From UBA2334 sp964396895 (GTDB lineage: Bacteria; Pseudomonadota; Gammaproteobacteria; Burkholderiales; Burkholderiaceae_C): DNA of 64,000 nucleotides. A model generated the notes under the pieces. It saw only the letters and a list, made by a program, of their open reading frames with translations, searched no databases and was not told the origin of the DNA. The translations under genes were made by a program, and so were the position numbers. Positions 16,712-24,404 of the stretch are shown in pieces; the stretch's first letter is position 1, and each line of letters starts with the position of its first letter. The stretch covers positions 1 through 64,000 of the forward strand of contig CAYNGJ010000003.1 in NCBI GenBank assembly GCA_964396895.1, written 5' to 3'.

Positions 16712-19700
16712 ATGACCACCTCCCACACCCCCACTCCCCAGTCAGACGCCGACACAGTGGACGCCGCCAACTCCGAAGCGCTGGGGTTTTCCGGTCGCGT
16801 GGCCAAACGGTTTCAGGCCAATGCCATCACCCCGCTGCTGGCCCTGGTGGCGTTGCTGCTGGGCTTGTTTGCCGTGCTCGTCACCCCCCGGGAAGAAGAG
16901 CCGCAGATCAACGTCACCATGGCCAACGTCATCATTCCCTTCCCCGGTGCGTCCAGTGCCGATGTGGAAAAAATGGTGGCCGCCCCTGCCGAGCAGGTGC
17001 TGGCGCAAATCCAGGGCATAGAGCACACCTACTCCGTGTCCCGCCCCGGCGTGGCGGTGCTCACGGTGCAGTTCCAGGTGGGGGTTCCCCGCACCGAAGC
17101 CCTGGTGCGCCTGTACGACGTGCTCAATGCCAACAAAGACTGGCTGCCCGCCGGCCTGGGGGTGATGGACCCCATCGTCAAGCCCAAGGGCATTGACGAC
17201 GTGCCCGTGCTGGCCATCAACCTCTGGAGCCAGGATGGCCAGGCCGCCTTGGAGTTGGAGCGGGTGGCGCGCTCGGTCGAAATCGAGTTGAAGCGTGTGA
17301 AGGGCTCGCGCGAGGTGCAGACCATCGGTGGGCCGGGCCGGGCTGTGCATGTGTGGTTGGAGCCAGCCCGCCTGCGCGAGCGCGGTGTCAGCGTGCAGCA
17401 ACTCCAGCAAGCCATTGCCTCTGCCAACTTGGGCATGCCGTCGGGCACGGTGGCCGACCGTTCCGAGGGTTCTCCCGGTGTGCTGACCGTGGAGACCGGG
17501 GAGTTCCTGCGTTCGGCCGACGAGGTGGCCGACATCGTGGTGGCCGTCAGCCAGGGGCGCCCCGTGTATCTGCGCGAAGTGGCCAAGGTGGAGGCCGGCG
17601 CCCAACTGCCCCAGCGCTACGTGTGGTTCACGCCTGGCGCCGCCATGACCACGGGCGGGGATGCCGCGCCGTCGCCTGGCCAGGTGTTTCCTGCCGTGAC
17701 CTTGCAAGTGACCAAAAAACCCGGTGAAAACGCGGTGGACGTGGCCCGGGCCGTGCGCTCGCGGTTGGCTGAGTTGAAAAACACCGTCATTCCCGACAAC
17801 GTGCAGGTCACCGTGTCGCGGGACTACGGCGAAACCGCAGCGGAGAAGGCGAACAAGCTGATCCAAAAATTGGCCTTTGCGACCGCCAGCGTCATCATCC
17901 TGGTGGGTTTTGCACTCGGCAAGCGCGAGGCGGTGATCGTGGGGGGGGCGGTCATTTTGACGCTGACCGCCACGCTGTTCGCGTCTTGGGCCTGGGGCTT
18001 CACGCTCAACCGCGTGAGCCTGTTTGCGCTGATTTTTTCCATCGGCATTCTGGTGGACGATGCCATCGTGGTGGTGGAAAACATCCACCGCCACCGCCAG
18101 CTCACGCCCGATCTGCCGCTGGCCACCATCATTCCCCGTGCGGTGGATGAGGTGGGGGGGCCCACCATCCTGGCCACGCTCACCGTGATTGCCGCCTTGC
18201 TGCCCATGGCGTTTGTCTCTGGCCTCATGGGGCCTTACATGAGCCCCATTCCCATCAACTCGTCCATGGGCATGGCGCTGTCGCTGGCCATCGCCTTCAC
18301 GGTCACGCCCTGGCTGGCCCTCAAGCTCACCGACACCCGTGCCCACCACGCGGATCACGGGCCAGGCAAGGTGGCCCGTGGGTTGCAGTCGTTTTTCGGC
18401 CGCACACTGTCGCCATTGCTGGCCAGCACCCGCAAGCGCTGGTTGCTGCTGGGCGGAATTCTGGTGGCGTTGCTGCTCTCGGTGGGGCTGACGCTGGTGC
18501 AGGCCGTCGTCCTGAAAATGCTGCCCTTTGACAACAAGAGCGAATTCCAGGTGGTGGTGGACATGCCCGCAGGTACCCCGCTGGAGGCCACTGCCGCCGC
18601 CATGCAGGACATGGCCTCTTACCTGGCCCAGGCCCCCGAGGTGCGGGACATCCAGGGCTATGCGGGCACCGCCAGTCCCATCACCTTCAACGGGCTGGTG
18701 CGCCAGTACTACCTGCGCGCCGATGCCGAGAGTGGCGACCTGCAAGTGAACCTGGTGGACAAAAAGCACCGCCACGACCAAAGCCATGCCATTGCCCAGC
18801 GCCTGCGTCCCGAACTGGAGCGCATTGCCCAGGCCCACGGTGGTCGCGTGAAGGTGGTGGAAGTGCCGCCTGGCCCGCCCGTCATGTCGCCCATCGTGGC
18901 CGAGGTGTACGGACCCACCGCCGAGGGGCGTGACGAACTCGCTCGCCGCCTGGCACAGGCCTTTGCAGCCACCCCAGACATCGTAGGGGTGGACACCAGC
19001 CTGAAAGAGCCCGCCCCCCGCGTGTTCCTGCGCGTCAACCGCGCCCGGGCCGAGTCACTCGGGATACCGGTGGCCACCATTTCCCAGGTGGTGCGCACGG
19101 CCCTCTCTGGCAGCGATGCCACCTATCTGCACGATGGGTTCAGCAAATACGCCGTGCCCGTGCGCCTGCAGTTGCCGCGCGACATGCAGGTGGGGCTGCA
19201 AAGTGTGTTGGCGCTGCCTGTAAAGGCTGCCAATGGCACCATGGTGCCCCTGTCCGAGCTGGTGCGGGTGGAAACCGGCGTCATCGACATGCCCCGCATG
19301 AGCAAAAATCTGTTGCCGGTCACCTACGTTTTCGGGGACATGGCCGGCAAGCTGGACTCGCCGCTGTACGGACTGTTCAGCATCCGAACCCGCCTGGAAG
19401 CGGCGGCCTTGCCCAACACCGGCGTGCTGAACGAACACTGGATTTCACAGCCCAGCGATCCCTATCGGCAATACACCGTGAAGTGGGATGGCGAGTCGCA
19501 AATCACCTACGAAACCTTCCGCGACATGGGGGCTGCCTATGGTGTGGGCCTGATCCTGATTTACCTGCTGGTGGTGGCGCAGTTCAAGAGCTACGTGACC
19601 CCGCTGATCATCATGGCCCCCATTCCGCTGACCATCATCGGGGTCATGCCAGGCCATGCCTTGTTGGGTGCGCAGTTCACCGCAACCAGCATGATCGGGA

Positions 19701-20002
19701 TGATTGCCCTGGCCGGCATCATCGTGCGCAACTCCATCTTGCTGGTGGACTTCATCGAGTTGGAAACCGCACGCGGCATTCCGTTTGCCCAGGCGGTGGT
19801 GCAGTCGGCCGTGGTGCGGGCGCAGCCCATCGCCCTGACGGCGCTGGCTGCCATGATGGGGGCGTTCTTCATCCTGGACGACCCCATCTTCAACGGCTTG
19901 GCGGTCTCGCTCATATTTGGCATAGCGGTGTCCACGCTGCTCACCCTCATCGTGATTCCGGTGCTGTACTACGCCGTGTACCGCCGCCAGCACGCCGACT
20001 GA
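16712..20002 (+). CDS. RND family efflux transporter permease
   Basis: A 1096-residue inner-membrane proton-driven pump of the AcrB/HAE superfamily, starting 21 nt after the adaptor. Two repeated halves are evident: a first transmembrane helix at about 40-60, large periplasmic loops, and the TM4 proton-relay motif in GILVDDAIVVVENIHRH. The second half holds a clear helix set near LILIYLLVVAQFKSYVTPL and ends at VLYYAVYRRQ. The N-terminal REEEPQINV resembles the branch of RND pumps distinct from AcrB. The substrate cannot be read from sequence; neighbours suggest a small toxic anion, thiol/sulfur species or metal rather than a classical drug. Confidence 0.92.
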   Translation: MTTSHTPTPQSDADTVDAANSEALGFSGRVAKRFQANAITPLLALVALLLGLFAVLVTPREEEPQINVTMANVIIPFPGASSADVEKMVAAPAEQVLAQIQGIEHTYSVSRPGVAVLTVQFQVGVPRTEALVRLYDVLNANKDWLPAGLGVMDPIVKPKGIDDVPVLAINLWSQDGQAALELERVARSVEIELKRVKGSREVQTIGGPGRAVHVWLEPARLRERGVSVQQLQQAIASANLGMPSGTVADRSEGSPGVLTVETGEFLRSADEVADIVVAVSQGRPVYLREVAKVEAGAQLPQRYVWFTPGAAMTTGGDAAPSPGQVFPAVTLQVTKKPGENAVDVARAVRSRLAELKNTVIPDNVQVTVSRDYGETAAEKANKLIQKLAFATASVIILVGFALGKREAVIVGGAVILTLTATLFASWAWGFTLNRVSLFALIFSIGILVDDAIVVVENIHRHRQLTPDLPLATIIPRAVDEVGGPTILATLTVIAALLPMAFVSGLMGPYMSPIPINSSMGMALSLAIAFTVTPWLALKLTDTRAHHADHGPGKVARGLQSFFGRTLSPLLASTRKRWLLLGGILVALLLSVGLTLVQAVVLKMLPFDNKSEFQVVVDMPAGTPLEATAAAMQDMASYLAQAPEVRDIQGYAGTASPITFNGLVRQYYLRADAESGDLQVNLVDKKHRHDQSHAIAQRLRPELERIAQAHGGRVKVVEVPPGPPVMSPIVAEVYGPTAEGRDELARRLAQAFAATPDIVGVDTSLKEPAPRVFLRVNRARAESLGIPVATISQVVRTALSGSDATYLHDGFSKYAVPVRLQLPRDMQVGLQSVLALPVKAANGTMVPLSELVRVETGVIDMPRMSKNLLPVTYVFGDMAGKLDSPLYGLFSIRTRLEAAALPNTGVLNEHWISQPSDPYRQYTVKWDGESQITYETFRDMGAAYGVGLILIYLLVVAQFKSYVTPLIIMAPIPLTIIGVMPGHALLGAQFTATSMIGMIALAGIIVRNSILLVDFIELETARGIPFAQAVVQSAVVRAQPIALTALAAMMGAFFILDDPIFNGLAVSLIFGIAVSTLLTLIVIPVLYYAVYRRQHAD

Positions 20003-20030
20003 TTTTTTTGTTGAAACCCAGGAGTTGACC

Positions 20031-20279
20031 ATGACCGTTGAACGTTACATCCGCGTGATCGCGGGCCTTTTCATCATGCTTTCGCTGGCGCTGGGCGTCG
20101 AGGGCAGTCCGCTGTTTGTCAGCCAGTGGTTTCTGGCCATGACCGCGTTTGTGGGGCTGAACCTCTTCCAGTTCGGTTTCACCAATTTCTGCCCCTTGTG
20201 CACCATACTGGCCAAGCTGGGTGTGCCTGGCGGTGCCGACAGCTGCGGTGCCGGCAAAGCCTGCCCAGCACCCAAATGA
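20031..20279 (+). CDS. DUF2892 (YgaP-type) membrane protein
   Basis: A small two-helix inner-membrane protein of 82 residues. Hydrophobic segments lie at about 8-22 and 33-50 and are followed by FTNFCPLCTILAKLG; Cys54 and Cys57 form a CxxC pair, and two more Cys (72 and 78) occur in the tail. DUF2892 modules are often fused to or next to rhodaneses and sulfur-stress genes. The ATG at 20031 has GGAG six bases upstream; an in-frame TTG at 20025 is less likely. It sits 28 nt after the RND pump and is probably a working part of the operon, role unknown. Confidence 0.88.
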   Translation: MTVERYIRVIAGLFIMLSLALGVEGSPLFVSQWFLAMTAFVGLNLFQFGFTNFCPLCTILAKLGVPGGADSCGAGKACPAPK

Positions 20280-20342
20280 GTTCCGAGGCGGGCCAAGTGG
20301 TTCGCCCGGCCCGCGTGTTGCCCTGATACCGAAGTCCACCCC

Positions 20343-21443
20343 ATGCCGACCACCCCACCCTTGAAGTTTCTGGCCCCCAGCTGGTTTTCGGTGGTCATGG
20401 GCTTGGCCGGGCTGGCGCTGGCCTGGCAGGCCGCAGAGCCCACATTGGGCGCATCCGCTACGGGCGTGGCACTGGCGCTGGGGGCGGTGGCGTTGCTGGT
20501 GGCCCTGGCGCTGCTGTGCCTGTCGGTGTGGCGCGCTCAGCGCCACCCCCAGGCGCTGACCGAGGACCTGCGCCACCCCGTGCGCCACGGCTTCGTCGCC
20601 GCGCTGCCCGTGGCGGTGCTGCTGCTGGTGACCTTGGCGGTCCGCCTGGAGGTGCGTGGTGCCTGGCTCTCTGGCGTGTGGTGGCTGGCGGCCTTGGGGC
20701 AGCTGTGGGCCACGGTGTGGGTGTTGCAGCGTTGGCTGGTGGCCTCGCTGGCGGCGGCTGCCCCTGCCAGCGCGGCTGAGGTGTCGTTGCAAGGCCTGAT
20801 CCAGGGGGCAGGGGGCATGCCTCGGCAGGCGGCACCGCCGCCAGTCCCGTCCGCGTTCTGGCCTTCGGTCACGCCGGTGCTGTTCATCCCGGTGGTGGGC
20901 AACGTGGTGGCACCGCTGGCGGGACTGTCGCTGGGGTTTCCAACGTGGTCGGCGGCGCAATTTGGCGTGGGGGCGTTGCTGTGGCCGGTGGTGCTGACCC
21001 TGTTGCTGGTCCGCCGGGCCGTTCAAGGCCCGTTGCCCGATCGGCTGTTGGCCACCTGGTTCATCACCGTGGCGCCGCCGTCGGTCATGGGCTTGGTGCT
21101 GCAGGCCGATGGCGCGCCGCAGCCCGTGGTGGCCGGATTCTGGGGCGTGGCGCTGTTCTTTCTGCTGTGGACCGCACGCATCGCCCCGCAGGCGGTGAAT
21201 CAGCCGTTTTCCCTGGTGTGGTGGGCGGTGTCGTTTCCATTGGCGGCCTTTGCCACCCTCACCCTGAAGCTGGCCGCCCTGGTTGGCTCAGGCCCCTTGC
21301 AGACGGTCGGCACCCTGTTGCTGGCGCTGGTGTCTTTGGTGGTCTGTGGGCTGGTGCTGGGCACGGTGAGGGGCCTGCGCGATGGCAGCCTGCTGGCACC
21401 GGAGCCGGTCGCCATGTTGCAGATGGCGGAAAATAAGCAATAG
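20343..21443 (+). CDS. SLAC1/TDT family anion channel or exporter
   Basis: A 366-residue membrane protein of the tellurite-resistance/dicarboxylate (TehA/SLAC1) family, which transports small anions such as sulfite, tellurite-related ions or C4-dicarboxylates. The start FLAPSWFSVVMGLAGLALAW carries the typical first helix, and about ten hydrophobic helices follow. It is the last gene of the RND-DUF2892 operon, 63 nt behind DUF2892. Its stop codon TAG lies inside copy B of the dispersed repeat, so the end of the protein was probably set by that insertion. Confidence 0.88.
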   Translation: MPTTPPLKFLAPSWFSVVMGLAGLALAWQAAEPTLGASATGVALALGAVALLVALALLCLSVWRAQRHPQALTEDLRHPVRHGFVAALPVAVLLLVTLAVRLEVRGAWLSGVWWLAALGQLWATVWVLQRWLVASLAAAAPASAAEVSLQGLIQGAGGMPRQAAPPPVPSAFWPSVTPVLFIPVVGNVVAPLAGLSLGFPTWSAAQFGVGALLWPVVLTLLLVRRAVQGPLPDRLLATWFITVAPPSVMGLVLQADGAPQPVVAGFWGVALFFLLWTARIAPQAVNQPFSLVWWAVSFPLAAFATLTLKLAALVGSGPLQTVGTLLLALVSLVVCGLVLGTVRGLRDGSLLAPEPVAMLQMAENKQ

Positions 21444-21487
21444 CTAAGAAGTGTTTTACAGCAAGCGTTGGATGGCAAAATCGCTTA
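21439..21487 (+). repeat. Dispersed AT-rich repeat, copy B
   Basis: AATAGCT followed after about 17 nt by CAAGCGTTGGATGGCAAAA. The TAG of its ATAGCT box is the stop codon of the SLAC1 gene. Confidence 0.65.
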
Positions 21488-21615
21488 AAAAAAATTCCTC
21501 AGGCACACTGGGTGGTTCGGGAGCATGCCCTCGGGTGTTTCCATAATACCGTGCGTTTTCCGGCTGCCATGCCGCCGGTCGACGCGTGCACCACCCCCAT
21601 CACGAGGAGCCAACC

Positions 21616-23328
21616 ATGTCGTCCACCTCATTCGACACCATCATCGTGGGCGCGGGCACCGCTGGTTGCCTGCTGGCCAACCGCCTGTCGACCGACCCCT
21701 CCCGGCGTGTGCTGCTCATCGAGGCGGGCCGGGCCGATGACTACCATTGGATCCACATCCCCGTGGGCTACCTGTATTGCATCGGCAACCCGCGCACGGA
21801 CTGGTTGTTCACCACCGAGCCCGACGCTGGCCTGAACGGCCGCAGCCTGCGCTACCCCAGGGGCAAGGCGCTGGGGGGCTGCTCCAGCATCAACGGCATG
21901 ATCTACATGCGGGGACAGGCCCGCGACTACGACCATTGGGCGCGGCTCACCGGCGATGCCGACTGGACGTGGGCCAACAGCCTGCAGGACTTCAAGCTGC
22001 ACGAAGACCACCACGGCGGGGCCGATGCGCTGCACGGCGCCAAAGGCACGGTGCCTGGCCGGGTGTGGTCAGACCCCAGTGCCTATGGCCAGTTCATGCG
22101 CGCCGGCAACGCCGGGGGTGAGTGGCGGGTGGAGCGTCAGCGCCTGCGCTGGGACGTGCTCGACGCCTTTGCCCAGGCCGCCCAGCAAACCGGCATTCCC
22201 GCCAGCACCGACTTCAACCGCGGCTGCAACGAGGGGGTGGGGTACTTCGAGGTCAACCAGCGCGCGGGCTGGCGCTGGAACACCGCCAAGGCGTTTTTGC
22301 GGCCACACGCCATGCGGCGCCCCAACTTCACGCTGTGGACCCAGTCACAGGTGAGCCAGTTGCTGCTGGAAACCCAGGCCGACGGCAGCCAGCGCTGCAC
22401 AGGTGCGAAGGTGTGGAACGGCCGCGAGGTGGTCACGGTGCAGGCCAGCCGTGAGGTGGTGCTGTGTGCCGGGGCCATTGGCAGCCCGCACATCTTGCAG
22501 CTGTCGGGCATCGGTCCGGCGCAGGTGCTGCGCCAGCACGGCATCGACGTGAAGGTGGACTTGCCCGGCGTGGGCGGCAACCTGCAAGACCATTTGCAGA
22601 TTCGCACCGTGTTCAAGGTGCAGGGCGTGAAAACGCTGAACACGTTGGCCAGCACGCTGTGGGGCAAAGCCCAAATTGGCTTGGAGTACCTGCTCAAGCG
22701 GTCCGGGCCCATGAGCATGGCGCCCAGCCAGTTGGGGGCATTCACCCGCAGTGACCCGGCCCAGCCCTGGCCCAACATCGAATACCACGTGCAGCCGCTG
22801 AGTTTGGATGCGTTTGGCGAGCCGTTGCACCCCTTTCCCGCCATCACCGCCAGTGTGTGCAACCTCAACCCCACGAGTCGGGGCACCGTGCACCTGAAAA
22901 GCCCCAGGTTCCAGGACGCACCCGCCATTGCCCCCAACTACCTGGCCACGCCCGAAGACCAGCGCGTGGCGGTGGACAGCCTGCGGCTGACGCGCCGCAT
23001 GGCGGCGCAACCCGCCATGGCGCCGTTCAAGCCCGAGGAGTTCAAGCCCGGCACCCAGTTCCAGACCGATGACGAGCTGGTGCGTTTGGCGGGCGACATC
23101 GCCACCACCATCTTTCACCCCGTGGGCACCACCGCCATGGGCTGCGACGGCGATCCGGCTGCCGTGCTCGACGCCCACCTGCGGGTGCGTGACGGCCGAG
23201 GCGGGCGGGTGGCGGGTCTGCGCGTGGTGGATGCCGGGGCCATGCCCACCATCACCAGCGGCAACACCAACAGCCCCACCCTCATGATGGCGGAGAAGGC
23301 CGCGCGCTGGATGCTGCAGGGGGACTGA
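21616..23328 (+). CDS. GMC family FAD oxidoreductase (choline dehydrogenase-like)
   Basis: A flavoenzyme that oxidises an alcohol and passes electrons to a quinone or oxygen. The 570 residues contain the FAD dinucleotide fold IIVGAGTAGCLLANRLS at the N-terminus, the first GMC signature in RGKALGGCSSINGMIYMRG, the second in GAIGSPHILQLSGIGP, and the active-site His in FHPVGTTAMGCD. The start at 21616 has GAGGAG about nine bases upstream. There is no partner gene (such as betB or betI), so the substrate is open; it stands alone between the RND operon and the TSUP gene. Confidence 0.92.
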   Translation: MSSTSFDTIIVGAGTAGCLLANRLSTDPSRRVLLIEAGRADDYHWIHIPVGYLYCIGNPRTDWLFTTEPDAGLNGRSLRYPRGKALGGCSSINGMIYMRGQARDYDHWARLTGDADWTWANSLQDFKLHEDHHGGADALHGAKGTVPGRVWSDPSAYGQFMRAGNAGGEWRVERQRLRWDVLDAFAQAAQQTGIPASTDFNRGCNEGVGYFEVNQRAGWRWNTAKAFLRPHAMRRPNFTLWTQSQVSQLLLETQADGSQRCTGAKVWNGREVVTVQASREVVLCAGAIGSPHILQLSGIGPAQVLRQHGIDVKVDLPGVGGNLQDHLQIRTVFKVQGVKTLNTLASTLWGKAQIGLEYLLKRSGPMSMAPSQLGAFTRSDPAQPWPNIEYHVQPLSLDAFGEPLHPFPAITASVCNLNPTSRGTVHLKSPRFQDAPAIAPNYLATPEDQRVAVDSLRLTRRMAAQPAMAPFKPEEFKPGTQFQTDDELVRLAGDIATTIFHPVGTTAMGCDGDPAAVLDAHLRVRDGRGGRVAGLRVVDAGAMPTITSGNTNSPTLMMAEKAARWMLQGD

Positions 23329-23460
23329 TCAGGGTTTGAGCTGCCAAGTCGGCCGCCGCACCACCAATGGCGGCAGCGGCATTGATGTGCTTCACCGTTC
23401 CTTGTTGTCCGAATGGTGGGGGCCTCCCCTCCGGGAAATCCCCGATGCACCATGCACGTG

Positions 23461-23588
23461 CGTTGCCGTACAGTGTGGGTTGACGCCATTGCGGGTTGAC
23501 ACAGTCTCCTGCCCCGGCGAAAGGCCGAGGAGACAACCCGAGCCCATAACAACACCACAACGCCCACAAGAGGTGCACTGTTCACGCC
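23461..23588 (+). promoter_or_regulatory. Structured leader RNA before the TSUP gene (candidate attenuator or small RNA)
   Basis: The 320-nt stretch 23329-23648 holds no credible gene. A long hairpin is visible: CGGGTT (23492-23497), GTCTCCT (23504-23510) and CGGC (23515-23518) pair in order with the uninterrupted arm GCCG-AGGAGAC-AACCCG (23524-23540) around a GAAAG loop. Outside it TGTGGG (23474-23479) can pair with CCCACA (23563-23568), and CGTTG (23461-23465) with CAACG (23588-23592), the latter overlapping the terminator arm. It does not match any riboswitch class I recognise; a 6S-like RNA is an alternative. Confidence 0.35.
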
Positions 23589-23618
23589 AACGCCAGCCGA
23601 TGCTGGCGTTTTTTTTTG
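23589..23618 (+). terminator. Intrinsic terminator 30 nt before the TSUP start codon
   Basis: AACGCCAGC (23589-23597), loop CGAT, GCTGGCGTT (23602-23610), then T to 23618. A 9-bp perfect stem with an eight-T tail. It may end transcripts from the GMC gene or act as a regulated terminator in the leader of the next gene. Confidence 0.9.
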
Positions 23619-23648
23619 GCCACTCCGCGGCCTGCACAATCGCAACCC

Positions 23649-24404
23649 ATGGACTTATTGCTTGCGGCCGTTGCGTCGTTTTTTGCCGGCGGCGTGGACG
23701 CCATCGTGGGCGGCGGTGGGCTCATTCTGTTGCCCGCACTGTTTGCTGTTTTCCCAGGCGCGCCGCCAGCCACCCTGTTGGGAGTGAACAAAGGCACCTC
23801 GATCTGGGGCACGGCATCTGCCACCTGGCAGTATGCCCAGCGGGTGCAGTTGCGCTGGTCCTCGCTGCTGGTCGGGGCTGCGCTGGCCTTGGTCGGGTCG
23901 TTTGGCGGTGCCTGGGCGGTCACCCAGGTGTCGCCGGAATTTCTCAAGAAAATCCTGCCCGGTGTGCTGTTGCTGGTGTTCGTCTACACCTTGGCCCGCA
24001 AGGACCTGGGCCAAACCCATTTGCCACGCTTGGCTGGGCGTGCCGAAATGCTGGCGATGGGCCTGCTGGGCGCGGTGATCGGGTTTTACGACGGTTTTTT
24101 TGGGCCGGGCACTGGCAGCTTTTTTGTGTTTTTGCTGGTGCGTTGGCTGGGCTATGACTTCATGCACGCCAGTGCGTCGGCCAAGCTGTTGAACACCGCG
24201 TCCAACCTGGCGGCTCTGAGCCTGTTTGCTTGGATGGGCCACGTCTGGTGGCACGTCGTGGCCGTCACTGCCCTGGCCAACGTCGCGGGCAGTTTGGTGG
24301 GAACCCGTTTGGCCATGAAGCATGGCTCTGGCTTCGTGCGGGTGTTTTTCATGGTGGTGGTGGGTGTTTTGCTCGTCAAAACCGCCAGTTCGGCCTACTT
24401 CTGA
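23649..24404 (+). CDS. TSUP (TauE/SafE) family membrane exporter
   Basis: A 251-residue inner-membrane protein with about eight hydrophobic helices; family members move sulfite, sulfoacetate, thiosulfate or other sulfur-containing organic anions. The repeated family motif is seen as GGVDAIVGGGGLILLPAL near the start and GFYDGFFGPGTGSFFVF in the second half, and the length matches. The start at 23649 is 30 nt after an intrinsic terminator. Its 3' end overlaps the convergent mrdA stop by 10 bp. Confidence 0.9.
   Translation: MDLLLAAVASFFAGGVDAIVGGGGLILLPALFAVFPGAPPATLLGVNKGTSIWGTASATWQYAQRVQLRWSSLLVGAALALVGSFGGAWAVTQVSPEFLKKILPGVLLLVFVYTLARKDLGQTHLPRLAGRAEMLAMGLLGAVIGFYDGFFGPGTGSFFVFLLVRWLGYDFMHASASAKLLNTASNLAALSLFAWMGHVWWHVVAVTALANVAGSLVGTRLAMKHGSGFVRVFFMVVVGVLLVKTASSAYF

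Noticed and set aside
23336..24157. 273-codon open frame spanning the TSUP leader
   Set aside because: It crosses the terminator and is out of frame with the TSUP protein; composition is that of a shadow.
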